Origin: Muricea muricata
Lineage: Eukaryota; Cnidaria; Anthozoa; Malacalcyonacea; Plexauridae
DNA: 64,000 nucleotides
Reading direction: 5' to 3'
NCBI GenBank assembly: GCA_963855995.1
Contig: OY979716.1
Location: 87,266,173-87,330,172, forward strand
Shown here: positions 10,144 through 22,740 of the stretch, one piece after another
How positions within the stretch are numbered: position 1 is the stretch's first letter
Layout: each line of letters begins with the position of its first letter
Notes under the pieces: model-generated
What the model was told of the DNA's origin: nothing
The model's input: the letters and a program-made list of their open reading frames with translations, nothing else
Databases searched by the model: none
Position numbers and translations under genes: made by a program

Positions 10144-12498
10144 CAGGGGCGGATCTAGGATTTTTTAAACGTCAGTCAAAAATTTTGGGCAGTGATGACG
10201 TCATAGTGATGACGTCACCAATACGATGACGTCATCATATTAGCATTAACTTTGTTACAGCCACATTTGAACTCCACTGCTGTTTCACCCAAAATCAGGT
10301 TCATCAGCATGCTTAGGAAAGGCGTAAAGAGATTAATCCGACACACAAGCTTTAGTTTATTATACTTGTGTGAGTTTGTGATTTATAATTAGTTGCTAAT
10401 AAACACATATACACAAAAGATTTCTTTTTTTGTTTGTTTATTTTTTGGCTTTCAAAATCTCATACACTTACAAAAGGTCACAACTAGCCTGCATGCTATA
10501 TCATATTTCATATTCTATGTTGACTGCCTTATTAGGAACAAAGGGACTGTTGTTACTAAATATTGTTTATGTTTGCATGACACCAACATATTGTTAGAAA
10601 ACATTGTCCATTGTACATGATACCAATATGGTTCCTATTACCTATTTGAGTATTTATATTACCAGATATTGTTTTTTACCTTCCTTGTCTCATAGATTTA
10701 CATTTGGTCACTCAGGCCTGACCCGCATGCTATATCGTATTTCATATTACATGGAGACTGTGCCATTATGAACAAGGAGACTGTTGACACCAAATATTGT
10801 TTCATTTTGCTAGACACCAATATGGTTTCTATTACCTATTATTAAATACTAAATAATAAGGATGAAAAAGTAAAGAACAAAATGATTAGGTTAAAAGTTT
10901 TTACCAGGTTCAAAACAAAACAACAGGTGAATTGCATCTAAATCTATATTGTGATTATGCTGGTGAGGTTTAATTAGGTGGTTAAAAGCAATTTATATTG
11001 CAGCTCACCACAATCAGGGTAGTAGATACACATATTTGTACCTAAACAGATGAAAGACCCAAAATGCATAGAAATGATGACCACTTGTGACTACTACAAT
11101 TCAAAATAGCCTCTTTCCTCACTAAGTCCTCTTAAGTAAGATTACTATCAAAACAATCTTTGGACATACACAAGGTAGAAGATTTTTAAGGCAATAGTAC
11201 TTATCATGCTCTTTCATAACAGACAAAAAAAGGGTGTTGTGAATAAAAATTAGCATGAATGTAAAGCTCAAGAAGTTAAAATTCTCAAAGGCTGAGCTAA
11301 ACTGTTATTGCCTACCAGTACCAAAGACACAGAACTGTTAAGACAATCACCAGAGATATCAGATCTAGTAGAAATATTCAAAAATAAGTAATGTCACATA
11401 TCTATAGTATCCAACAATACCACAGGCAATGTCATATTTCAGAAATAAATACTATTAAATAGATCAACAGAACTTTGGTTCATAAATGGTAATACACACA
11501 GTATAACACACTGTCGTGTTGTGATTTAAAATTTTATATTGCATTTCAGTGATTTTACAAAGTTTACAACATAAGTTATAAAGTACACAACATTGTTTTG
11601 AAATCGAGTTGACCTTTGCACCCAACGCAAGTATATGCAAATATATCAATATGGTAATACATACGAACGAAAGTCGTCCATATTTCACACTGTAAATCTA
11701 CAACAATTGTATAATAGCACATCAACAAAGTATTGTTGCCCAACTTACCTTATAGCAGTACACGCTTCGTTCTTTACTTCACGAGCATTTTTGGGCACGT
11801 AGCTTTCGGCTCCAAAGTTTTTAGCTATACTCCTATAGCGTCGTCTTGTGGATACACGTTCGTCAAAAGCTCTTGTGAATTTTACCCTTCATTTGGGTGT
11901 TAATACTTTCCAAAGGCTTCATATTGCCTCTGAGCAATTCCGATCTAACCATATCGTATTTGCAAGGCATATTTTGCAAGACACAAAATATACTTCGAGT
12001 TCGAATCGAATGAACCTTTGCAGTCAAGGTTGAGATCATTGAATGTTAATTAGCTTGCCAATGCCAAACTTGCAGCATCATGACTGAGATACCCCACGCA
12101 AAGTCAGTCAGAAAAAATGGGCCAATGAGAGTGGAAAGTTTTTTCAAATCATCCAATTAAAAAACTTGTAGAGAGCTTCGAATTGCGCAAGCTAAGTCAG
12201 ACCCCCGCAAAGGTCAGTCAAAATAGTTAATATGGCCTCTCGACCAATCAAATGACTAGAAACCACCACCCGAGTCGGCAAGATTTTGGTGAAATACCGC
12301 TGTCTGTGACTTGAGAGTAACGATTTAAACGCGTGCTGCCAGAATATATTTAACTGGACTACAATAAATTGGAGCTCGTATAAAATTGTGAAAATGCCGC
12401 TTATAATATAAGCGCCTGATTCAGACAGAATATTAATTATCTATGAATCTTACACGTAAGTCGCATGACTGACTTGACTACCCCTGGATCCGCCCCTG
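10144..12498. mobile_element. Non-autonomous hAT-type DNA transposon, 2,355 bp
   Basis: The left end CAGGGGCGGATCTAG and the inverted right end CAGGGGCGGATCCAG match at 14 of 15 positions. They are flanked by a perfect 8-bp target-site duplication, TGTATAAC, at 10136-10143 and 12499-12506. An 8-bp duplication with CAGGG-type ends is the hAT signature. No transposase frame is present, so mobility would depend on an enzyme supplied elsewhere. Repeated TCAGTCA/TGACTGA motifs lie near both ends (for example about 10173, 12107 and 12469) and could be transposase-binding sites; that is inference. The same end sequence occurs on the element at 51921-54697. Confidence 0.92.
10420..10845. repeat. Diverged ~230-bp tandem duplication inside the hAT element
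   Basis: The block containing GCATGCTATATCATATTTCA and ACCAATATGGTTCCTATTAC is repeated downstream as GCATGCTATATCGTATTTCA and ACCAATATGGTTTCTATTAC. The duplication is internal to the hAT element. Confidence 0.65.
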
Positions 12499-12506
12499 TG
12501 TATAAC

Positions 12507-13790
12507 GAACTCCAAACTTTGGCCAGTATGGATAGCAGATAACAAGCAGCAAATGTATCAAAAGATGAACTCACGACTTAGGCCGTAGCCAGAATTTGCT
12601 GTTTCAAGCAAAGGCTTTTCATCCAATTCTTGTTTGTCACCTGGTGTAAATAGTTCCTTTGATACATTTTGCTGCTAAAATAGGTATAGTCTCCTTGAAA
12701 TGCAGCATTATGCAAAATACTGATTAATATTTTGAAATAGACAAATGCAAACACAACTTTTTCAACAATTTGCTATTCAACCTAAAGTATAATACATGTG
12801 ATACAATAGCACTAGCCAGCATAGTGGTAACTGTCGCGTAACTTATTGCGATTTAAGTCACGCTCGTTGCTGGCTCACAATCCAAGACATTTCACAATTG
12901 GGACTGTATTTTTCGATATATTTATTAAGTACAAATATTTACACTTGTTTAGTGCACGTCGTTTTACAATGTCTGATATTATTCAGAAGTACCCAACACA
13001 CTTGCGTTTCATCAATTCGTTCACTTCAACACTCTCTATGCTACTCACGCGCTCCACAATACGAACTCAACCAACACTCACAACTTTATCCATACCACCT
13101 AACTCACATTCACTTTTGACCTCTTTTTATACTATCAGAACAAGAATACATATTTTACTACCACAAGTTCCTTTACGTAAATGGAACATGTTTACCGATA
13201 TACTTGTTCCTATTTTGTGGTTCATAATCTCACCACAATCTACCACACCATCCCAAGTCAAGTCCGTGACGTCCTTATGCGGGATTGGGTGTTACCATTA
13301 CAAGGCAAAATTTATGTCCCATCACGTTTTCATGTATGCTACTATGATTACAAAAACAGTTTAACTAGATATATATTTTTAACACATAACACATGGACAT
13401 TTTACGACAGTAACCATTGGCAACAAATGAAGCTATGCTCTATAATATAACAAACTTTATTATATGTGTGACAATATAATACAGTATGATGATACTGTAT
13501 AACAATTGCATAAACATAGTGCATGCGTCAGTAGCGTGTTTAATATTCACCTAAAGTGGTAACTTATCTACAAATTTTCCAACGAGAGTATGTGTTGTAA
13601 CTATGTAAAAAACAATGTTCTAATAAAATGCTTCAGTACATTCATTTTATACAAAGGTATTTCTTATTCTGTGTATCTATCACAGTTTTGTATAGGTTGT
13701 CTGCAATTGTTTAAACAACATTTGTAGCCTTAGCTCTCATTTTTAGTGCAAAGTTTCAAAGAAACTTTGCAGTATTGTGATAAGTTATAA
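12507..13790. other. No assignable gene
   Basis: Overlapping short plus-strand frames around 12846-13450 are Ser/Thr/His-rich and have no domain. Their overlap in three phases is typical of CA-rich sequence. No repeat boundary could be drawn. Confidence 0.4.
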
Positions 13791-13799
13791 CCAGAACCA

Positions 13800-16345
13800 G
13801 GAACCAGACATTACTCAAGATGGTGATAGAATTCTAAGTTTTACGCCAGGAGAAGGAAATACACCACATCGTATTTTTATGGACAAAGATTCTGAATTTC
13901 TTTTCCAACAATTTGTTGTGGAAAATGTCAAGCTGACAACAGCGAAAGACTAGTACCCGTTCATTATAGTACAATGTGTAAGTGGGAATTACGAAGCAAA
14001 GACAGAAGAGTTGCTATGTCTGTGCCAAACATTTTCCACAAACTGAAAAAACTACAGCTCAGGCAAATTCAAGGAAGTGCCAGTTTATCATTATGCAAAT
14101 GTAAAACTAAAGGTAAAACTTACACAGCTGGGGATTTAAAGTCAGAAAGTTCTGTCAATAAGTTGATAAATTTAGATGAAGGATTCCGAGTTTTTTGAAA
14201 TTTACGTCACTCACCACCATATTTTGAAAGATGTAAAAAAGATCTATTTGCAATGATTCGACAGCTGGGTAATCCTACTTGGTTTTGTTCATTTTCAGCA
14301 GCTGAAACTCGATGGATTCATTTAATTAAAATCCCAGGCCATCTTATTGATAATAAATACTACACTGATGATGATGTTACGTAAATGACTTGGCAGAAAA
14401 AGTCTGAATTAATTCAGAAAGATCCAGTCACATGTGCCAGAAATTTTGAACATATGGTGCAATTATTTATTCATGACTTCATTAAAAGTTCAAGTCAACC
14501 AATTGGAGAAGTTATTGACTTTTTGTATCGTGTTGAATTTCAGGAAAGAGGTTCTCCACATATCCACGGTCAATTCTGGATAAAAAAATGCACCCGAGTA
14601 TGGCAGAGATTGTGATGGAGATATTATTAAGTTCGTAGATAGCTATATTTCATGCAAAGATGACTCAGACGATTTAAGCGAACTTGTAAATTTGCAAAGA
14701 CATAAGCACTCTAAGACCTGTAAGAAAAAAGGTCGTGCTATTTGCAGATTTAATTTTCCATTACCACCAATGCAAAAAAACTGTGATTTTTAGAGCCTTT
14801 GTCTGAGAGTGACCTTGACGAAAATGTTGCCGATGTGCTAAAGGAAGCTTTAGGACGAATACGATCGTTGTTAAACTCAATAAACGCAGATGAAACCATG
14901 ACTTTAGTTGGGTTCCCGGAAAAATTAGATTTAACAGAGCAGCAATACATAAAGGCTATGAGACTTAGTCTTAAACATAGTACTTTGTTGTTGAAGCGAT
15001 CGCCCTCTGAGATTAGAATCAATTGCTACAATCCACATTTACTCAAAGCTTGGCGAGCTAACATGGATATTCAGTTCGTACTAGATCCACATGTTTGTGC
15101 TGTTTACATCCTTTCATATATTACCAAAGGTCAGAGAGGAATGACCAAGTTACTTCGTAAGGCATGTGAGGACGCAAAAGAAGGCAATAAGAATATTGCA
15201 AGCAAGGTGATACATATTGGTAATAAATTTCTAAATGCTGTTAAAATAAGTGCACAAGAAGCTGTCTACTTAGTTCTACAGATGCCTTTAAGGAGATCGT
15301 CTCGAGAATTTCAATTCATCATTACATCTGATCCAGACAAAAGAACATTTTTATTAAAAAGCATGGATAAAATTAAAGAACTTCCTGATAATTCGATTGA
15401 TTTTGAGTCAGACAACGTTATCAAAAGATATCAGCGACGACCAAAGCAAATGGAAAACGTTTGCTTGGCAGATTTTGTTGCGTGGTATAACTGCAAAAGT
15501 GAGAGTAACGAACAGAGACACCTTAAAACAAGTTCGCCTTGTGCAGATGATTATCTTCCAGAGAGTATTATTTATGATAATTTAAATGATGATGTATGCG
15601 ATTTGGAAAAAACGTCTGAGAACGACAAATATGAAATGAAAGGAGGAATAACGCTGGTGAAACGACAAAAAACGAGGATAATATGTTCTGTGAGATTCAA
15701 TAAAAACAAAGATCCAGAAAATTACTATAGAGAACAAATAATGCTTTACACTGCTTGGAGAAATGAAACTAGGGATCTTCTGAAAGACTTTCAAACGTAC
15801 CAAGATCGATTTCAGGTTGTCAAAGATTGGATTAAGCAAAACAGAAAACAATACGAAAATCATAGCGACGATCTCGATCAAGCAGCACAAGATATTGAAA
15901 GTGAGGACTCCCGTAACATAGTTGCTCCCAATGCACAATATCGAGATGAACAAGACAGAGAGATTGGTTCAAAATTGAGCAAATTATTTGGTTGCTTTGA
16001 TCCAGGAAAAGATAAGCAACATGCTGAGTATGACTTGATTAATGATATTGGTATATATCCAAGAACAAATGATGATGAAGAACTTGTGGTGAAGAGACTG
16101 AGAGATGCTGGTTTTAGGGGGCTAGTGCAATCACTTAATGTCGAACAAAAAGATTTTTTTACGATGTACTAGACTCTGTCAAGACTGATAAGATTCCATT
16201 AAGACTGTTTTTAAGCAGGGGTGCTGGAGTTGGTAAAAGTACTGTCACAAATGCTTTGTATGAATCTCTTATAAGATACTTGAGTGCTCAAACTGAAAAT
16301 AATCCTGATGATATCAGGGTTGTAAAAGTGGCCCCAACAGCATAG
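13800..16345 (+). pseudogene. Helitron Rep/helicase (RepHel), broken and truncated
   Basis: Successive plus-strand frames give the N-terminal Helitron region ([60 protein letters not shown]). The HUH Rep motif is ERGSPHIHGQFW at about 14547-14582. The Rep tyrosine helix is CAVYILSYITKGQRGM at about 15098-15145, the residues that join DNA during rolling-circle transposition. The longest frame (14799-16172) holds the Rep C-terminus. Then, after a frameshift, the Pif1-type helicase begins with Walker A GAGVGKST at about 16219-16242 and KVAPTA, where it stops abruptly. There are frame breaks near 14198, 14384, 14615, 14790 and 16172. The remaining helicase is missing beyond the insertion at 16346, so this is a dead fragment. 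Confidence 0.88.
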
Positions 16346-16810
16346 GCGTAGGAGGCGGGGGCAAGGGGGGCAATTGCCCCCCTAAAAGTTTTGTAACCAA
16401 AAAATTCGGGCACTTTCTTCATCTGTGGTCCAGCGAGCTTTCGTTATTGTGTAAATTCTCTTATTTTATCAAAAATTAAAAATCTGATAATCAAAACTCA
16501 TAATTGAATATTTTATCCTGATGACTAGTGTCCCAGGAGCTGCAGCAGTTAGCCTAATTAAACGAACTACAGTACGTTACACGTTAGTTGGCTTACATGA
16601 AGTTTTGCTTACATTTGGTGCGGAAACTGCTGTCTGGCAAGTCAATAGAAAGTACGGTGGAGAAATCAAACAAAATTATTCATGACCATGTTTATCTTTC
16701 AAGCCTCAACAATTAATTAAACTCAGGTAAGTCCGCAAGTTTTGTAAGACGTCGCTTAAGTGCTTGCCTGTAATTCAAAAGAGAAAAACACCATGCAGTA
16801 CGATATGATT

Positions 16811-17871
16811 TTAATCGCACGAGACAACCATCCAACGAATTACATGTTTGCTGATGGCTGAGATGGTCTTACAGCCGTGGCAATTGAAGTGTTCCTAAAA
16901 TATTGCATCAATTCATCTGCTAACTAGAACAAATTGATTTGACAGTTGGTGGAACTGTTTACAAACTTTACAAATCTGACCGTCTCTTGTCACTTGCTGC
17001 TTCTTTGTGATTGGAGCATTTAACAGGAAGTTGATCAATTATTTAGGAAATTGTAAAATTTTCAAATGTTTTATCAAATGAATTCGTTCATGTTGGAAAT
17101 GAATTGATACAATATTTTAGGAACACTTCAATTGCCACGGCTGTAAATACATATTTTGCGAGCATTGCCTCTAAAATTTGTGACATTTTAGGATTTTTAA
17201 GCAGCAATAACTGTGAAACCGATTTGAAAACTGAGTGTAATTGTAATAATGTAAAATAATGAGATCAAGAATGTTAACGCAAGTAAGGTAATTTATTATG
17301 TAAAAAGTAAAAGGAAATTGAATTTAACTGAGTTAATATTTCCCAAATTTACCAATTTTTGTATCTGCCAAAGCACATAGTACATTATTAGAGAGGCCAG
17401 CTACACCGGTTTCGGTTTTCAGGGTCTCGTTATTTTGTTTTTTTAATTTTGGCTGATGTCAGCAGATTTACCAGTGTTTTCTACCCTTTCCCCCCCGAGT
17501 AAACCACTGTCTGCCCGTACAATGAAAACGGCTGATTCAAACACGAACCGTTTGTGGCACGTAGATCAGCTGCGAGCATTTTTATCAAACTTGAACTGCA
17601 CTTAAGATTAAATTGCTTATTTAGAAACAAGTCAGTGGTATTTTATTAACATTGCACATAGCAAATATGGTCTTGTATGTGCTTTGCATGCAGTCTGGGT
17701 GTAAATGTAGGGGGGTGGTACATCCCCCCGAGACATCTGTTTCAGTCATTCTCAAAATGAGTGCAGTCGGTCTCAAAATATATTTTGTTTGAATAGATGC
17801 GATTTCTTTTACAGTAGAACGCCAAAATGTTTGCGAATTAATCGCACGAGACAACCATCCAACGAATTACA
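16811..17871. repeat. Perfect 34-bp direct repeat pair
   Basis: The 34 bp at 16811-16844 (beginning TTAATCGCACGAGACAACCA) is repeated exactly at 17838-17871. The repeats bracket about 1 kb that includes the MITE. They are too long for a target-site duplication and may mark an internal duplication or a recombination footprint. Confidence 0.8.
16872..17143. mobile_element. 272-bp MITE with ~45-bp terminal inverted repeats and TA duplication (Tc1/mariner-like)
   Basis: The left arm begins CAGCCGTGGCAATTGAAGTG and runs about 45 bp. The right arm is its reverse complement with a single mismatch (C/T) near the inner end. Both ends are bordered by TA (16870-16871 and 17144-17145), the target duplication of Tc1/mariner elements. 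Nothing codes inside. Near-identity of the arms suggests recent insertion. Confidence 0.85.
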
Positions 17872-17960
17872 GCTGTATTTATGTCTCATCGATTGAACTG
17901 TGAGTTGGTTTAATTTTTAAAGTACACCCCCCAGGCAAAACTGATACGTACGCTCCTGCA

Positions 17961-19740
17961 TGCAGTGGATTTGTTTTGTTAATAATTAGCTATATAATAA
18001 TTGCACTGAGTTGGGGAATGTCAAATAACCATCCAAATAATTCAGAAACCAAGAGAGAGAACAGAAGCACAAAGCTACTAACTTTTCACAAAGAACTGTC
18101 ATTTTAAATGTTAACATTTTATAGCTACTATTCGCTCGGCCATTGTATCCTGAATATACCATATTTCCTCCGATTTTTTACGTTGATAGTCGTACCCCAG
18201 TAAGTAATTTCCTTCAGTCCTATTTTCAAATCATAAAGCAAGCAGTATTTGTTTCAATTATTTTTGTAGACAAAATTCTACAGTCTGACTAACACTTTAG
18301 CATAAAAAGAGGAATCAAAACATATCGTGATAACCAATCTGTTTATTCAAAATAGCTTCGTTTTTTATGTACAAAAATTCAGTTGAAAAATATTACTTCA
18401 TACTGTATACTATTCGTCAGTGTTAATACATGACAAAGTTTGCCTTGTAATACATTTATGTTGGGACGTCTGAATTTTGGCCTTGTTAACATTTTAAATA
18501 TATTTTCGTTAGAAATGACCAGAAAACGGAACAAAAAAGACGTTAATATAATTTCATAATTCTAATGCCTAAACAAAATAATTTTCTGGAAAACGCTTGA
18601 ATGATACATAAGTAAATGTGAAAATATAAAAGATGTCTGTAAAGTACACGAACATGCCAAGCAGATATTTTTTAACCTTCGAAGAACAATTATATAAAAT
18701 GGTAATTGCACTAAGTAGATTGCAATTTGCATAGGTAATCGCATGGGCCCGAATCAAATTAAGGTTTCTTTCACGTTTTTCACGTTTCACCAAATTCCTG
18801 GGAAACTGTGAAAACCAGAAATTAATGCTTAATTTTACCTGGAGCCAATGCGAGTACTTGCGTATAGATGGATAAATCTATATGGACATATAATTCGCTA
18901 CAAACGCGAGCTTCGCTTCGATTGTGAACTTCGAGATTATATTAGATACGCATGTAATTGTACGTCAACAATAATTACGCTATATTTTAGTAACTTATAA
19001 ATCACTAGAAAGTAAGTTAAAACATTTGAAAAATGTAATAATCCATATATATTTTGTGTAGAGAACTTTATGTAGCAAAAAATCCAGATTGTATAAGCTT
19101 TTGATTTTTTGTTCTTATTGACAAGATGAAACTTTTCAGCCAATCTGGATCAAGTAATTTGCTGTCAATTAAGAAAAGATGCCCTGCTCATTAGGGAATC
19201 ATATTTTAGTAATTTTGCCCTCCATATGGTTAGGGTATTAATCTCAACATTTTTAACCAATCAGATTGCAAGAAACCAGTGATTTCAAAATGAATGTGAT
19301 AAATTACAAAACTACATAAATATTCATTTAAGAAGTATATAAATTCGGCTAAGGACAACAAGAAAGTGTTTTTATATTCAACTTATCCAGTGTTTAATTT
19401 TAACCCCTTTCATATACAGCTATTTCAATTAAGGTTGTCTTTCTAAATAGGTAAACTGTCAACTATGAGCGCGCAAGTGATGATGGACTATTGTTTATTT
19501 GACCTTGGTAGTCAGGAAATTGCTTTTGTAGCAAGTAAATTTGTCGTAATAAGTTTCCTATGTGTCCTCGATGCTGTTTCAAAGCAATAATTCCGAGTTT
19601 AGAGGTGAAAATAAGCAATAACTCGTCATCTCCTGCGTGCTCATACTCTACAGTTTACGCTTTTGAAAGGACAACCTTTGTTGAATTAGCGGTAACCGGC
19701 TGAGAAAATTGTCTTCGTGCAAATTAACATAATAATTTCT
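17961..19740. other. No gene recognised
   Basis: Only short, lysine-, phenylalanine- and isoleucine-rich random frames on both strands. No repeat pairs were found by eye. Confidence 0.4.
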
Positions 19741-19760
19741 ATATAATGAGCAGCATGGTG

Positions 19761-22059
19761 TCACACAGTGTCTTCAAAATCCTCTGTTACATCTTCATCT
19801 GAACCAGGACAGGTCTTCTTTGGGGACGGTTCACAATCATCCTCACCATTTCGATGCACCCCAGAATCTGTTCCTGTACATTCATAGTCGGACAAATGCA
19901 ACTGGCTGGAACATAGTACAGCAAATGTTTATTTTATACATTGCAAAGTTAAACCATGTGAAGCGAAGGCCTGTTTAAACCAGCTTTAAATCTAGCACTA
20001 TTGCTTGGCTAAGTGCCTAAGCTAAAAAGCTTTTCGCCCAACAAAGTTGGAAGTTGTGTTGGCTTTCAAACGTTTCAGTGTAGGTTAATGGCATTGCTAT
20101 TCATTGAAACAATTTTTTTGTGGGGGGTTTCAATCTTTGTAAGTTTCTTGTCTTTTCAGTTATGGCTTGTAGCTATGTATATGTGGAATATATCACATCA
20201 AACAGAGGACGATTTTCTTTTTCAATGCATTTTACCAAGAAAATTGTGGGTGTTTTAAAATTTTCCATTCATACAATGATATTCATTTTTTTGTTTTTGC
20301 AATAGTGGAACTATATGTTGCGTTACAATGTCAACAAATTTTAAAAACCTCACAGTAATACATTACAGTAAATGGACTCAATATCAGGATCTATACTGAA
20401 GGAAAATAATTATAATTGACAACAAACCTTTCCCCATTCTCTATTTCATAAAATTCTTGATATTTTTGCAACGTTATTCCAAAATCAACAAGTTTGTTTG
20501 CAAAGCTTAACTTTTCTCCAACATTGTCCGGAATGGGTTGTTTTCTAAGGAACTCAACCTTGAAAAAGCCATATGTCATTTACATTATATGCATGAATAT
20601 ATATTAGGTGATCAGACAAGCTAAACCAAATAATGTAAATAATTGATAGTGCCTACGTTTTTGTAATGTTCATGCACTCTACATTAAAAATGTTTTGGTT
20701 TCTATTCATAATAATTTCTACCATATTGCTTCACAACTTTTGCCAGCAGTGTCACGGTCAGGGATTTAACATTTTTTATAGCACTAATGTTCAATATAAT
20801 AAGATTTGAAATTAACAAGGCTATTCCACTGCAGTCATAATCATAGAGGAGTTGTCCTCCAGATTCAATAGATATGCAAGTGCTAAAAAGCCGTATATGC
20901 TAATGGCTGGTAAATGTGCGATTATATATATTATACATATGTATATTTGCATATTTATAATGACCTTCTCAGCTTCTATTTTGTTTCATTAATATTTTGA
21001 ATTTATTTTTATATTGTTCAATTGTTGTCTGGCTGCGAACTACTTACAAAGATATTGTTGCGTCGTTTAAAACGCAACACACGTCCAATTCCATTTTGTG
21101 AAATGCTACGAAATAGTAGTTTTCCCGCATTAGCACCTGTTTCATTATTAATTTTGACACCTTGTGGTTTGGCTTTAGCAAGAATGCGACTGAGGGATAC
21201 GAGTCTTCCAGGGCTAAGTAAAATCGCTTTATAACCTCAGATTTCTTATTCCTCGCGTGGTTCCTTAGGCTTAAGTTGGTTGTGTTCTTCCTCAATACGA
21301 TTCCTCAGGTCTCTATCATTTATGGTACCTAGAATTAGGGAATTTTTAATTAAGAGAAGTTGCCATCGCGTTTAGAGTTGTAACAGAACCAATATATTGA
21401 AAAAATAACTTAGTTTGAACAATTAGTTTTATGATAACATGCATGTACCTTGAGATGTAACAAATAGGCAAATGTTAGAATTTTAAGAAACACTGATGAT
21501 AGTGTATTGTTTGGAAGTATTTATTCAAATAATATTTGGTGTACATAAGTAAAGTCATAATTGGAGCTTAGACATCTGAAAATGACGAAAACCAGTTTTG
21601 TCCTCACAAATATTTATGAGAAAATAAACGTATATTTTGCAACAATATTTTTGCAAAAATAACGTAGCATTGTTACAATATTTGTTAAACAGTGCTTGGG
21701 TGAAAAGTTGAGGACGGTTTTGTTAATAAAATTTTTTTAGTGCTTAGTTACTCCTTTAGCATATTTCTAGTATGTTTTTTAATATTTTCTAGTAGCTTTT
21801 GAAACTTAAACTTCTGAATTTTAACTGTGTGGTACTTACAAACTTGATGAAGGCACGTATTCACAACTGAGTGAGAAGCGAGTATTGCTGGCGTGTGTGT
21901 AGTAACTGGCTGTTCAAGTTCTTCTGGACTTTCTTCTGGCTGGCTGCATTGTGCAGAAGAACTTTGTGAATCGTGTGCGGATTCAATGACACACGATTCC
22001 GCTGACGCATCCGGCACAATGTCCTCATTTAGTTCGACACGTTCCTCTATTTCCTCGTC
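19761..22059 (-). pseudogene. Four-exon spliced gene of unknown function with two in-frame stops
   Basis: Four minus-strand exons have proper splice borders and matching phases: 21840-22059 (phase 0 to 1, donor GTAAGT), 21048-21328 (1 to 0, donor GTAAGT), 20428-20558 (0 to 2, donor GTTTGT) and 19761-19905 (ending in TGA). The peptide is acidic and Ser/Pro/Glu-rich at first (DEEIEERVELNEDIVPDASA), then has a more globular exon (GKLLFRSISQNGIGRVLRFK), then KLVDFGITLQKYQEFYEIEN, and an acidic tail (DEDVTEDFEDTV). In the second exon TAA (21246-21248) and TGA (21237-21239) interrupt the frame between KPKEPREE and GYKAILLSPGR. The phase agreement is hard to get by chance, so this was a real gene. 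Upstream the frame stays open to an ATG at 22084-22086, but the acceptor-like TTCAAG before 22059 suggests more 5' exons. I do not recognise the family. Confidence 0.6.
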
Positions 22060-22086
22060 CTTGAATGCGTGAAAGAGGATATGCAT

Positions 22087-22740
22087 ATGTACAGCTAGCC
22101 TGACTACATGACAATTTCCCCTAGCAAATAACCCTGCAATTTAAATTTTAATAATTTTAGTTGATAAAACATTGGAGAAGGGAATCTTTGTCATTAGTAT
22201 GAATTATGTAGCAAATAATGTTCTCAAGTATTTTGATTGCTTGCCTAGCTAGTAAATATGAGGCATGATTTATCAGTTGAGGCATTATTTAACAGAGCAG
22301 GCATTATTTAACTACTAGTTCATGGCTATTTTTTAGAATGGCCTCGTCAATGAATATCTTCTTAATGTTTTATAATTTTGGCTAAATTGAACAAATGGAC
22401 AAAAACTGCATTAATCCAAAGTCCGAAAAACAAGCTTTGATGTTAAACTAATTAAAGGTAACAAGTCATCTACAAATAATTTATTGAATACTTTTTTACT
22501 CCTTAAAACGTATGAATGACAAACACATTCGCCACGTGACCCTTTTCAACGATGCATGTTATCATGTTAAATATCAACCGATAATAGACCACTTTGGCGG
22601 TTTTGACGCAAGTGGAAACACGTGCTCGCTAATTGGGAAACTCGGACAAACATGGCGGGACGTAGATATAAATAATATGCAAAATATGGAAATATTTTGC
22701 CCTTTTAACAGATAAATTTACCATCGTTCTTTGCAAAACA
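22087..22740. other. Intergenic, no gene called
   Basis: A 67-codon plus frame at 22512-22715 has no domain and no splice support. The rest is AT-rich and carries short repeats of AGGCATTATTTAAC near 22280-22315. Confidence 0.35.

Larger units (their letters stand above)
16346..17960. mobile_element. Candidate GC-ended non-autonomous DNA element interrupting the Helitron helicase
   Basis: Helicase homology ends at KVAPTA exactly where the sequence becomes GGCGTAGGAGGCGGGGGC followed by a palindromic GGGGGGCAATTGCCCCCC. The far side near 17925-17960 has CACCCCCCAGGC and CGTACGCTCCTGC, a weak inverted match to the first end (GTAGGAG against CAGGAGCG). The interior has no coding sequence and contains a complete MITE (16872-17143). 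The two ends are too dissimilar to fix the boundaries or a superfamily. I am confident only that the left junction is an insertion breakpoint. Confidence 0.45.

Noticed and set aside
12846-13450. 172-aa plus-strand frame as a gene
   Set aside because: Overlapping frames of similar quality in other phases, CA/TC-rich composition, no domain and no splice support.
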